Below are positions 1 to 5,951 of a stretch of 7,910 nt of DNA, one piece after another. The notes beneath the pieces are model-generated. The model was not told the origin of the DNA. It saw only the letters and a program-made list of their open reading frames with translations, and did not search any database. The translations under genes and the position numbers were made by a program. This DNA comes from Amphritea sp. (lineage in GTDB: Bacteria; Pseudomonadota; Gammaproteobacteria; Pseudomonadales; Nitrincolaceae), in the NCBI GenBank assembly GCA_024679635.1, contig JAIBDA010000058.1, forward strand, positions 1-7,910, written 5' to 3'. Position 1 is the first letter of the stretch, and every line of letters starts with the position of its first letter.

Positions 1-130
1 ATGTAAAGAGGCATTACTTTTCAGTTGAGTCTAGCACTAAGGACAAAACCAAAACTTACATTTCTTCAATATTGTGACCAAAATGAGGCCAACAGGTAAA
101 TACTCCCCAATAATGGTTTTGGAGCGCCTT

Positions 131-199
131 TGGCTTAGGTCAAGAACCCACGGAACATATTAACTGCTAAACGAGCACAACCAACTGAGCTATAGCGGA
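131..199 (-). pseudogene. Decayed tRNA-like remnant
   Basis: Read on the minus strand, this stretch begins with an acceptor-like TCCGCTA, then TA and a D-arm-like GCTCAGTTGG, matching the tRNA-Thr-like gene at 7313-7388 over about 20 bases. Further on, GGGTTCTTGACC resembles a T-arm. The anticodon stem is not recognisable and the acceptor stem would pair at only about three positions, so it cannot be a working tRNA. It sits just left of the repeat at 244-476, in the same arrangement as the tRNA-like genes left of the repeat at 7527-7744. It is best read as the tRNA part of a composite tRNA-linked repeat. The left boundary is approximate. Confidence 0.4.
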
Positions 200-243
200 A
201 CTGTACCCAGCTAATATTTCTCGTGATTATAAAGCGATGTTGT

Positions 244-476
244 GCGCCTGGAGGGAATTATTCACTGCGTTCACCTTGTAGACCGTCGCAAGCTCCGCTG
301 TCTCGCTTCGCTCGGCTCGGCTCGCCCGACTTGCAAGATAGGAAACCGGACATAGCAGTCTCTAGGAAACAGCCTGAGTGATGATCTTTAGGCCTAATCT
401 GAGGTAGGTATCACACCGAAATCCGGAGGAGAAATGGTCACAGTGATTTATCTTGCTGCACTGTGACCAGAGAGTG
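244..476. repeat. TRNA-linked direct repeat, left copy
   Basis: This copy aligns in direct orientation with 7527-7744. By hand count there are about 17 substitutions over about 218 aligned bases, plus one single-base indel and one 14-base indel. The 14-base excess here comes from three tandem GCTCG units at 310-324. The most conserved part runs from about 328 to 466. It contains two TAGGAAAC boxes (339-346 and 363-370), a perfect TTAGGCCTAA palindrome (388-397) and an 11-bp inverted repeat (435-445 with 459-469). Weaker similarity extends leftwards through about 215-243 into the tRNA-like remnant. No transposase or integrase is adjacent. It does not match any family I can name. Confidence 0.85.
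435..469. repeat. Inverted repeat (hairpin) in left repeat copy
   Basis: TGGTCACAGTG (435-445) and CACTGTGACCA (459-469) are perfect 11-base inverted repeats around a 13-base spacer. The right repeat copy keeps eight contiguous pairs (7706-7713 with 7727-7734), then one A:C mismatch and one more pair. There is no run of T after either arm, so a rho-independent terminator is not well supported. A structural element of an RNA or a protein-binding site fits equally well. Confidence 0.6.
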
Positions 477-637
477 TTAACTCTGAACGGCCCGTAATTC
501 AATGCTTACAGGATGTAACCATCGAGCAGGCTGCATATTTGGTAAAGCCATCTGGCAGATCCCACACAGCCCCCCTCAATTATGCTCTGCATGCCATTCT
601 TTTAATCGAAATACCTAAAAAGTAACAACCTGTATTT
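477..637. other. Non-coding spacer between left repeat and ridA end
   Basis: I see no gene, RNA gene or convincing terminator here. The stretch separates the left repeat from the 3' end of the ridA-like gene, which stops at 638-640. Positions 1-130 at the left edge are likewise empty of recognisable features. Together with the tRNA remnant and the repeat, these account for the 637 bases before the first gene. Confidence 0.5.
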
Positions 638-1021
638 TCATTGATCGATGTTGACCGCTGCATAGGCAACCATTTCAACTAGCATTTCATCACGAGCCAA
701 TCCGGCAATGACCAAAGCCGCACGATTAGGAAATGGAGCGCTAATATATTCGGCATAGACACGATTTACCGTGGCCAGGTAACTCTTGTCTGTCACATAA
801 ATAAGCACTTGCGTGAGAGCAGATAAATCGGCTCCAGCGCATTCTAAGGTGTGCTTCAGATTGTCTAAGGTTTGCCGTGCTTGTGCTTCAATACCGCCTT
901 CAACCAGCTTGCCTGTGCTGTCTATCGGAATTTGTGCAGTGAACAGAATCCCATTGCCAACGGTTGCCCACTCTAGTGGTGACGGCGAATCGTAGAGCTC
1001 TGTTTTTACAATACTGACCAT
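638..1021 (-). CDS. ridA: RidA/YjgF family imine-enamine deaminase
   Basis: This 127-residue protein has the full length of the RidA (YjgF/YER057c/UK114) family, small trimeric cytosolic proteins that hydrolyse reactive imines and enamines made by amino-acid-metabolising enzymes. The family signature region is visible as PNRAALVIAGLARDEMLVEM at residues 98-117. It includes the arginine (Arg100) that holds the substrate carboxylate in active members, and Glu116. The residue before the arginine is Asn rather than the small residue usual there. The ATG has a good ribosome binding site, AGGAAGG, eight bases upstream. It is the last gene of the leftward cluster, 95 bp after the cupin gene, with no clear terminator between. 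Beside a flavin-dependent amine oxidoreductase, it most likely clears the imine product (inference). Symbol use is family-level; Rid subfamilies differ in substrate. Confidence 0.88.
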   Translation of the reverse strand: MVSIVKTELYDSPSPLEWATVGNGILFTAQIPIDSTGKLVEGGIEAQARQTLDNLKHTLECAGADLSALTQVLIYVTDKSYLATVNRVYAEYISAPFPNRAALVIAGLARDEMLVEMVAYAAVNIDQ

Positions 1022-1116
1022 TAAGTGAGCCTTCCTGTTAGATTATTAATGTAGACGATTAAATAGCCAAGGACGCGTTGTTATCAGCATCACAGGCTTA
1101 GATATTTAAGTGTCTT

Positions 1117-1470
1117 TCACTCAACGTTGGCGAGTAGCTCTTTCCAGTTACCTGGGTAGACGGCGTAAAAGATACTTGCCTGTTCGCCCTCATATTTCAA
1201 TTCGGTGCCTTTCGGGATCCATATAATGTCGCCGGCATGTCCCTCTAATACCTCTCCACCAGTCACTAGCCGAAAAACACCATCGATGACGTATACCACT
1301 TCGTCATAGAGCACCGTCCAAGCAATAGAACAGGCATCAAAGCGGGCAACGCCCGCAGCCATAGTAGAACTGAGCTCGCCCCCAACCGCCCGTGCTACTT
1401 CTGAATGCCCAGGAGGGCCTCCACGATGGGCAAAGTCGAGGCTAGTAGAGCTAATAAGTTTAGCAGTCAT
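1117..1470 (-). CDS. EutQ-like cupin-domain protein
   Basis: This 117-residue single-domain cupin resembles the C-terminal cupin of ethanolamine-utilisation protein EutQ. Shared patterns from memory are the WT-x2-YDE segment followed by a turn at a VIDG site, then AGDIIWIPKGTEL, and a YPGNW-like end. The reading frame extends four codons further to a TTG at 1482, but the ATG at 1470 with GGGAA just upstream is the more likely start. The usual cupin metal ligands look incomplete: the first motif lacks the HxH pair and the PKG motif is followed by TEL rather than a histidine. A non-metal or unusual role is therefore possible. The gene starts 32 bp after the dctM stop, so it is probably cotranscribed. 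No ethanolamine lyase genes are present, so ethanolamine is not implied. Its exact function is unknown. Confidence 0.8.
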   Translation of the reverse strand: MTAKLISSTSLDFAHRGGPPGHSEVARAVGGELSSTMAAGVARFDACSIAWTVLYDEVVYVIDGVFRLVTGGEVLEGHAGDIIWIPKGTELKYEGEQASIFYAVYPGNWKELLANVE

Positions 1471-1502
1471 AAATTTTCCCAAAACACGTCAGAGTACTAC
1501 CG

Positions 1503-2798
1503 TTATATGGCGCCAAGCAATCGCGGGATGAACAGTGATACTTCCGGAACAAAGGTCGTAACTATCATCACTGGAAGTCCTACAACCAGGATCATCCAGA
1601 TTGCCGGCATGATTGCGTGGTGGATTGAGACCTGCCCTATGCGGCACGCCATGTAAAGTATTGGCGCGACCGGCGGACTATTTGCACCGATCACCACCGA
1701 GCATGCGACTATGGCGCCATAATGAATCGGATCAACTCCTGCGCTAATAACCAATGGCATCAACAAGGGTGCGATTACTACAGTGACCGATAGATCATCC
1801 ATAATCATACCGGTGATGATCAGGAAGGCATTGACTATCAGTAAAATCAGCATGGGGTTTTGTACTAGCGTGGTCATCCACTCGGTCAGTTCCTGCGGCA
1901 CACGCTCGGCGGTCAGGATGCGGCCAATCATAAACGAGAACAACAGAATCAGCATGATGGTACCGGTCGTTTCGGCCGACGCTACCACGCTCTCTTTCAG
2001 GCGACTGAAGGTTAAGTCCTTGTAGAAAAAGAAACCGATGATGACGGCTGCAACCACTGCGACAGCGGCCGCTTCGGTCGGAGTGCAGATGCCTCCGTAG
2101 ATTCCGCCGAGAATAAGAAAGGGCAACGACAGAGCCGGCAGGGCTGATTTTGTAATACTCCAACGCGAGGCCATCTTCTGTCCCGGCATCATTCCGGCAG
2201 CCTGATTTTCAGTAAACAAACGCCCAGCGCAAAAACGGTTATATAGGGTTAGACCGAGCATCAGTAGCAGTGCAGGCCCTATCGTTGCGGCGAACAATGC
2301 CGTGATGGATTGCCGCGTGACTACACCAAACAGAATCATAGTGACAGAGGGCGGAATCAGAATGCCCAGCAAAGACGAAATTCCCAGCAGTGCACTGGAG
2401 TACCCGCGGGGGTATCCGCGCTCGGCCAATGGACTAATCATGATGGTGCCTATCGAGGCTACGGCCCCACTAGCAGTACCGGAAATGGCGCCGAAGATAC
2501 CTGATGCGTATACCATAGAGGCACCTAACCCGCCACGTCGTCCTCTTACCAGCATTTCGATGAAATCTACCAGACGCCGAGCGATGCCACCACTCTTCAT
2601 CAAATAACCAGCAAGCACAAAGAGTGGCAGTGCCAGTAGGATAATATGATCCAACGAACGGAAGCCCTGCAATAATAATGTTGTCATGTTCACGTCATAG
2701 ATGAACACCAGATACGCCAGCACAGTAGCAAATGACCAAGCAACAGGTACGCCGATGGTCATTAATACAATTAACAGTAATATGGCCAGAACGCCCAT
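1503..2798 (-). CDS. dctM: TRAP transporter large permease subunit (DctM family)
   Basis: This 431-residue, very hydrophobic protein has the normal length and layout of DctM, the inner-membrane subunit that couples solute uptake to a sodium or proton gradient. Many transmembrane segments run from the N-terminus (residues about 2-30) to the C-terminus. Family-typical stretches include LALPLFVLAGYLM (near residues 55-67), a small-residue SGTASGAVASIG segment (near 106-117) and LLGILIPPSVTMILFG (near 143-158). Its ATG overlaps the dctQ stop codon by one base (TAATG), and an AAGGTG ribosome binding site lies inside the end of dctQ, which points to translational coupling. It works with DctQ and the periplasmic DctP encoded just upstream. 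The reading frame is intact. The substrate cannot be deduced from this subunit. Confidence 0.96.
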   Translation of the reverse strand: MGVLAILLLIVLMTIGVPVAWSFATVLAYLVFIYDVNMTTLLLQGFRSLDHIILLALPLFVLAGYLMKSGGIARRLVDFIEMLVRGRRGGLGASMVYASGIFGAISGTASGAVASIGTIMISPLAERGYPRGYSSALLGISSLLGILIPPSVTMILFGVVTRQSITALFAATIGPALLLMLGLTLYNRFCAGRLFTENQAAGMMPGQKMASRWSITKSALPALSLPFLILGGIYGGICTPTEAAAVAVVAAVIIGFFFYKDLTFSRLKESVVASAETTGTIMLILLFSFMIGRILTAERVPQELTEWMTTLVQNPMLILLIVNAFLIITGMIMDDLSVTVVIAPLLMPLVISAGVDPIHYGAIVACSVVIGANSPPVAPILYMACRIGQVSIHHAIMPAIWMILVVGLPVMIVTTFVPEVSLFIPRLLGAI

Positions 2799-3307
2799 TA
2801 TATTTCACCTTCTTCTTTTGGGTTGTGACACGCCCTACCGGTGATTAGATCACGCATGGCGTAGGCAAAGCAGCCAATGCTAGCGAGTGCGACGGCACTA
2901 AGTGGAATCAACTCAGGAAGTCCAAGCCCAGGTGTAGTTTGTGGCCGTTTGATTGCAAAGCCCATCATGCGCCAAGCTAAATAGATGAAGAAGAGCGTTG
3001 TTCCGACCATAATCAGAGCAACTACTCGCTGGTGTAGACGCAACAAAGCAGGCGAGGTCAATTGCTGCGGCAGAAAGTCGACTACGAGGTGTTCTGCACG
3101 CCTGCTGGCTATGATCCCGCCGACCATGTAAAGCCACATCGCACTGATTAATGCCAGTTCATCGACACCGACAATAGACCATTCTAGGGCATAGCGAGCA
3201 ATAACCATGAAAAACACCAGCCCAGTTACTACTATGCTGGCAATAATCGCGATGAGATTAAGCAGGCGGGCCATTACATTGTCGATTGAAGAGAAAAAAC
3301 TAAGCAT
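2798..3307 (-). CDS. dctQ: TRAP transporter small permease subunit (DctQ family)
   Basis: This 169-residue membrane protein has four hydrophobic segments (roughly residues 15-38, 50-66, 90-112 and 132-150), the usual DctQ topology. The loop after the second segment carries the family pattern: DELA, then WLYMVGGIIASRR, then H and VD (residues about 49-77). DctQ forms the membrane complex with DctM. The ATG is preceded by GGAGG (3313-3317) at five bases, a strong ribosome binding site. The gene follows dctP after a short gap holding a perfect hairpin, and overlaps dctM by one base. The charged C-terminal tail (PKEEGEI) is encoded by the sequence that also supplies the dctM ribosome binding site. 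Confidence 0.94.
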   Translation of the reverse strand: MLSFFSSIDNVMARLLNLIAIIASIVVTGLVFFMVIARYALEWSIVGVDELALISAMWLYMVGGIIASRRAEHLVVDFLPQQLTSPALLRLHQRVVALIMVGTTLFFIYLAWRMMGFAIKRPQTTPGLGLPELIPLSAVALASIGCFAYAMRDLITGRACHNPKEEGEI

Positions 3308-3329
3308 GGGTACCTCCGATACAGGCTAA

Positions 3330-3353
3330 AGACCTTGCCGTAAGGCAAGGTCT
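3330..3353 (-). promoter_or_regulatory. Intercistronic hairpin between dctP and dctQ
   Basis: AGACCTTGCC (3330-3339) and GGCAAGGTCT (3344-3353) form a perfect 10-bp stem with a 4-base loop. On the transcribed minus strand it lies eight bases past the ancestral dctP stop (TAA, 3362-3364) and ends just upstream of the dctQ ribosome binding site. Only a short TTT follows the stem, so a full rho-independent terminator is doubtful. A partial terminator or a 3'-end stabiliser giving more binding protein than permease is the likely role. That is inference from its position. Confidence 0.75.
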
Positions 3354-3361
3354 GTCAATCA

Positions 3362-3445
3362 TTAGAGCTTAGGAGCATTTTCCCGCACTTGTTGTACGAG
3401 TTCTAAACCCACTTCAGCTTCCATCTGCGGCCATACCTGCTCTCA
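3362..3445 (-). pseudogene. dctP: In-frame continuation of dctP beyond a premature TGA
   Basis: The dctP frame stops at TGA (3443-3445) but stays open for 26 more codons to TAA (3362-3364). The continuation starts EQVWPQMEAEVG and ends RENAPKL, the type of C-terminal helix seen in DctP proteins. Restoring one sense codon at the TGA would give a 336-residue protein, a normal DctP length. CGA (Arg) to TGA is the simplest single-base explanation, but the ancestral codon is inferred. No ribosome binding site suggests separate translation of this tail. Confidence 0.85.
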
Positions 3446-4372
3446 TGCGACTTGAGCCAGTGCACGCAGTTCTTCTTCTGTCGGTTCTATATACTTCATG
3501 CCAGCGGCCACCGCTTTATCAACGTAGCTTTGATCCAAGGCTTTGGCATCGGCGAACTGCTTCTCCATAACAAGCAGCGCTGCATCTGCAACGATTTTTT
3601 GCTGGCTCGGATTGAGTTCTTCCCAAGTTTCAGTGTTCATCGACAGCACGCCCGTTACAAATACATGCTTTGTGCGGGTGTAGTGGGTCAGCACATCTCG
3701 AAAATACTCGTAGTCCCAGTAGATGATGTTGCCCGCATCCCCATCGACAACCCCGGTCTGTATCGAGGTATATACCTCACCCCAGGTGATAGCTGTCGCT
3801 TGATACCCAAGCGCCTGCATAGTCTGCGGGTTTGGGAAGTTAGACGGCACGCGAACTTTAAGGCCCTTGGCGCCTTCAACTGTAGTTGCGTACTTACCAC
3901 GGGTAGCTACACCGCCAAACCCTTCTGGCCAGGCTCCGAAAAAGGTCAGCCCTTGGTCGTTATGCACTTCGTTATAAATTTTATTGAGCCAACCACCTGG
4001 ACGGTAGGCATCAAATGCCTGATCCCAGTTGAGGAACATATAGGGCATATTGCGTAACCCCATACGCTTGTCATAAGAGGTGAGCGGCCAGTTGAGCATC
4101 ATGTCTACTTCGCCCGCCATAAACAGGTCAAACACTTCTTTTTGATCGCCCAGCTCATCTTGATAAAAGACGTTGATCTTGATCTCATCAGGTGTGCCGG
4201 CTGTTTTTTGCTGGATCAGTTTAGCCCAGTTATCAAGGGCATCGCCTGTCGGAGAGCCTTTAGATCCGGTATCGGTGGCCATCTTCAGTTTAATTGTGTC
4301 GGCGGTTGTTGCCATAGAGAAAACGACAGCAGCAGAAATAGCCAGCACCTTTGTAATTTTGAGTATATTCAT
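3443..4372 (-). CDS. dctP: TRAP transporter substrate-binding protein (DctP family), C-terminally truncated
   Basis: This is the periplasmic solute receptor of the TRAP system, 309 residues as encoded. Residues 1 to about 24 are a signal peptide: a basic start (MNILKITK), a hydrophobic core, and a likely cut near ATTA-D. The mature part shows DctP hallmarks: KLKMATDTG at the start, GLKVRVPSNFPNPQ with Arg174, the arginine position that normally grips a substrate carboxylate, and WGEVYTSIQTGVVDG near 197-211. The ATG follows GAGAGG at five bases and lies 82 bp after the oxidoreductase gene. The protein ends early at an in-frame TGA, losing 26 residues of the expected C-terminal helix. The shortened product could be unstable or could still work. 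A mutation, a sequencing error or rare read-through are all possible. The substrate is unknown; Arg174 suggests a carboxylate group. Confidence 0.92.
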   Translation of the reverse strand: MNILKITKVLAISAAVVFSMATTADTIKLKMATDTGSKGSPTGDALDNWAKLIQQKTAGTPDEIKINVFYQDELGDQKEVFDLFMAGEVDMMLNWPLTSYDKRMGLRNMPYMFLNWDQAFDAYRPGGWLNKIYNEVHNDQGLTFFGAWPEGFGGVATRGKYATTVEGAKGLKVRVPSNFPNPQTMQALGYQATAITWGEVYTSIQTGVVDGDAGNIIYWDYEYFRDVLTHYTRTKHVFVTGVLSMNTETWEELNPSQQKIVADAALLVMEKQFADAKALDQSYVDKAVAAGMKYIEPTEEELRALAQVA

Positions 4373-4454
4373 TTAGCCTCTCACTTATTTAGATTTATTT
4401 TGAGTTGTGTTGTTAGCTCGCGCATTCCGCACGAATATCATGAAGCACCGGATT

Positions 4455-5762
4455 TCATATTTCCGTCCGGCTCGCCAGCCTCGCCATTGCCATACGCAGC
4501 GGCACGCCTATTCGGAGCAACGGTTTGGGAGGTAAACGTGAGGGGTTCCCAGATACCTCCTGCATATTGGTGAGCAGTTCGCTCTCTCTGCCTGACAGCA
4601 TATCAGCCAGCATCATGCCCGAAATTGTTCCCCGCGCGGCTCCGACACTTTGATCGCAACCAGACGAATAGACACCCTCTTCGAGCTTGCCAAAATAAGT
4701 CTCGAAATTGGCTGACAAACTGGTTGCGCCACCCCAGGTGTATTCAATGTCTACATGCTTTAGCGTAGGGTAACGCTGGTCCAGGCCTTCGCGATGCTGC
4801 TCTCGAATAGATGGAATGATAGCAGCTGGGGTATTGTAATCCGGAGCATAGCGATACGCGTTGCGAATAATCAGCCGGCGATCCTCGGTCATACGCATGG
4901 TTGTGCCTGCATGATCCGCTGGTGTCATCCCCCAGTCCAATTGACCGCCGTATAGCAACATTTCTGCATCGGTCAGCGGACGCGTCATACTAGCAAAGGT
5001 CATCACCGGCAAAATTCGATTTTTCATGAACCCCAGCTCCGGCGTAAAGATGCTAGTTGCGACAATCAGCTGTTTGCAGGTGATAGTGGCCTTGCGAGTT
5101 TTAAGTTTAAAGCCGCTGGATTGACGGCAGATTTCCAACACCGGTGTATTCTCGACAACCCGAACGTTGGCTGGTAACGAATCTGCCAGGCCGCGCATAA
5201 GAGCCGCAGGCTGTACAAGAGTACCACCGGGAGTATAAATTGCGGCATTATAATAGTCAGTGCCAAAAACAGCTTGAGCTTCTTCTTTTGACAATCGTTC
5301 ATAAGTCTCTCCTGAATTGCGCAGAAGCTTCTCGTAGTTGTTAAGGTATTTTTCACCGCGCGGGCCCACTGCGCCCTGGTACTTACCAACCCTCGACCAC
5401 TGACAGTCGATTCCAAAATGATCGATCTGATGCTCCAGGTATTCAATCGCTGCCCGATTGAGCTGAATAATCTTGTTCTTGAATACACCATCGGCGCGTT
5501 CGAGGTCGCGCTTGTGAGGCTGATCGATTACAAAGCCTGAGTTGCGTCCCGAAGCGCCCTGGCCGACTTTCAATGCGTCAATCAATAACACTTTATCATC
5601 TGGACAATTTTCGGCGAGGCGACGCGCAGCAGCCGTGCCGACAAAACCACCTCCAATGACAACAGTATCAAATACGGTGTCATTGTTAAGCGCAGAGAAC
5701 TCAGAAACTGAGTCCAATAGCTCATACCAGCCACAGCGATCATCGTATTGCGGAAAAATCAC
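4455..5762 (-). CDS. FAD-dependent oxidoreductase (DAO family, amino acid or amine oxidising)
   Basis: This 435-residue flavoprotein belongs to the DAO superfamily (D-amino-acid dehydrogenase, sarcosine oxidase and PuuB-like enzymes). The N-terminal FAD-binding fold shows VVIGGGFVG (residues 34-42), an aspartate at the end of the second strand (Asp62), and GQGASGRNSGF (67-77), typical of this group. Near the C-terminus, residues 360-384 (LEEGVYSSG through GAARG) form the expected second flavin contact. Such enzymes oxidise a C-N bond to an imine with transfer of electrons to oxygen or the respiratory chain. The frame opens 21 codons earlier at a TTG (5825) without a ribosome binding site. GTG at 5762 has AGGAGAG five bases upstream and begins the typical N-terminal segment, so it is preferred. 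It is the first gene of the leftward cluster and faces the LysR gene. The precise substrate is unknown. Confidence 0.92.
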   Translation of the reverse strand: MIFPQYDDRCGWYELLDSVSEFSALNNDTVFDTVVIGGGFVGTAAARRLAENCPDDKVLLIDALKVGQGASGRNSGFVIDQPHKRDLERADGVFKNKIIQLNRAAIEYLEHQIDHFGIDCQWSRVGKYQGAVGPRGEKYLNNYEKLLRNSGETYERLSKEEAQAVFGTDYYNAAIYTPGGTLVQPAALMRGLADSLPANVRVVENTPVLEICRQSSGFKLKTRKATITCKQLIVATSIFTPELGFMKNRILPVMTFASMTRPLTDAEMLLYGGQLDWGMTPADHAGTTMRMTEDRRLIIRNAYRYAPDYNTPAAIIPSIREQHREGLDQRYPTLKHVDIEYTWGGATSLSANFETYFGKLEEGVYSSGCDQSVGAARGTISGMMLADMLSGRESELLTNMQEVSGNPSRLPPKPLLRIGVPLRMAMARLASRTEI

Positions 5763-5951
5763 GTCTACTCTCCTGTTGAGCTTGTCAGATGATGGGCAGA
5801 CAAGGGCTACTAGAACCCTAGTCAACCCAAGTGCGAGGCAATAATGCCTCTTGAATATTCATTTGTCTTCATTAGATCTCATTATTAAGCTAAAATTACC
5901 TTAAATATAAATAATATTTATTTAATAACGCATTCAAACACAGGGCACACC
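5763..5951. promoter_or_regulatory. Divergent control region of the catabolic operon and lysR
   Basis: This 189-bp region separates the oxidoreductase gene from the divergent LysR-type gene, the classical place for LysR binding sites. It contains GAGGCA-ATAA-TGCCTC (5835-5850), TGAATATTCA (5852-5861), and an imperfect 25-bp AT-rich palindrome (5901-5925) whose outer seven pairs are perfect. For the leftward operon, TTGAAT followed 16 bases later by TATTAT is a plausible sigma-70 promoter overlapping the AT-rich palindrome. For lysR the best -10 is TAAAAT (5891-5896), with a weak -35. Promoter positions are guesses; the palindromes are directly visible. Confidence 0.6.

Noticed and set aside
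310..324. Three tandem GCTCG units as a CRISPR or functional repeat array
   Set aside because: There are only three 5-base units with no spacers; this is a local slippage expansion absent from the other copy.
1795..2163. Minus-strand frame of 122 codons inside dctM
   Set aside because: It overlaps the well-supported dctM frame, is rich in Arg, His and Ser as out-of-frame translations are, and has no recognisable family.
3443..3445. TGA in dctP as a selenocysteine codon
   Set aside because: DctP proteins are not known selenoproteins, no clear SECIS-like hairpin is visible directly downstream, and the codon sits near a C-terminal helix with no redox role.
3452..4057. Long plus-strand frame (201 codons) opposite dctP
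   Set aside because: It lies wholly antisense to a clear DctP gene and shows no recognisable domain; it is an antisense shadow.
4142..4573. Plus-strand frame of 143 codons across the dctP start and the intergenic gap
   Set aside because: It is antisense to the dctP signal peptide and to the oxidoreductase end, with no domain or ribosome binding site that I could see.
5763..5825. N-terminal extension of the oxidoreductase to a TTG at 5825
   Set aside because: No ribosome binding site precedes the TTG and the extra 21 residues do not look like the family, whereas GTG at 5762 has AGGAGAG at good spacing.
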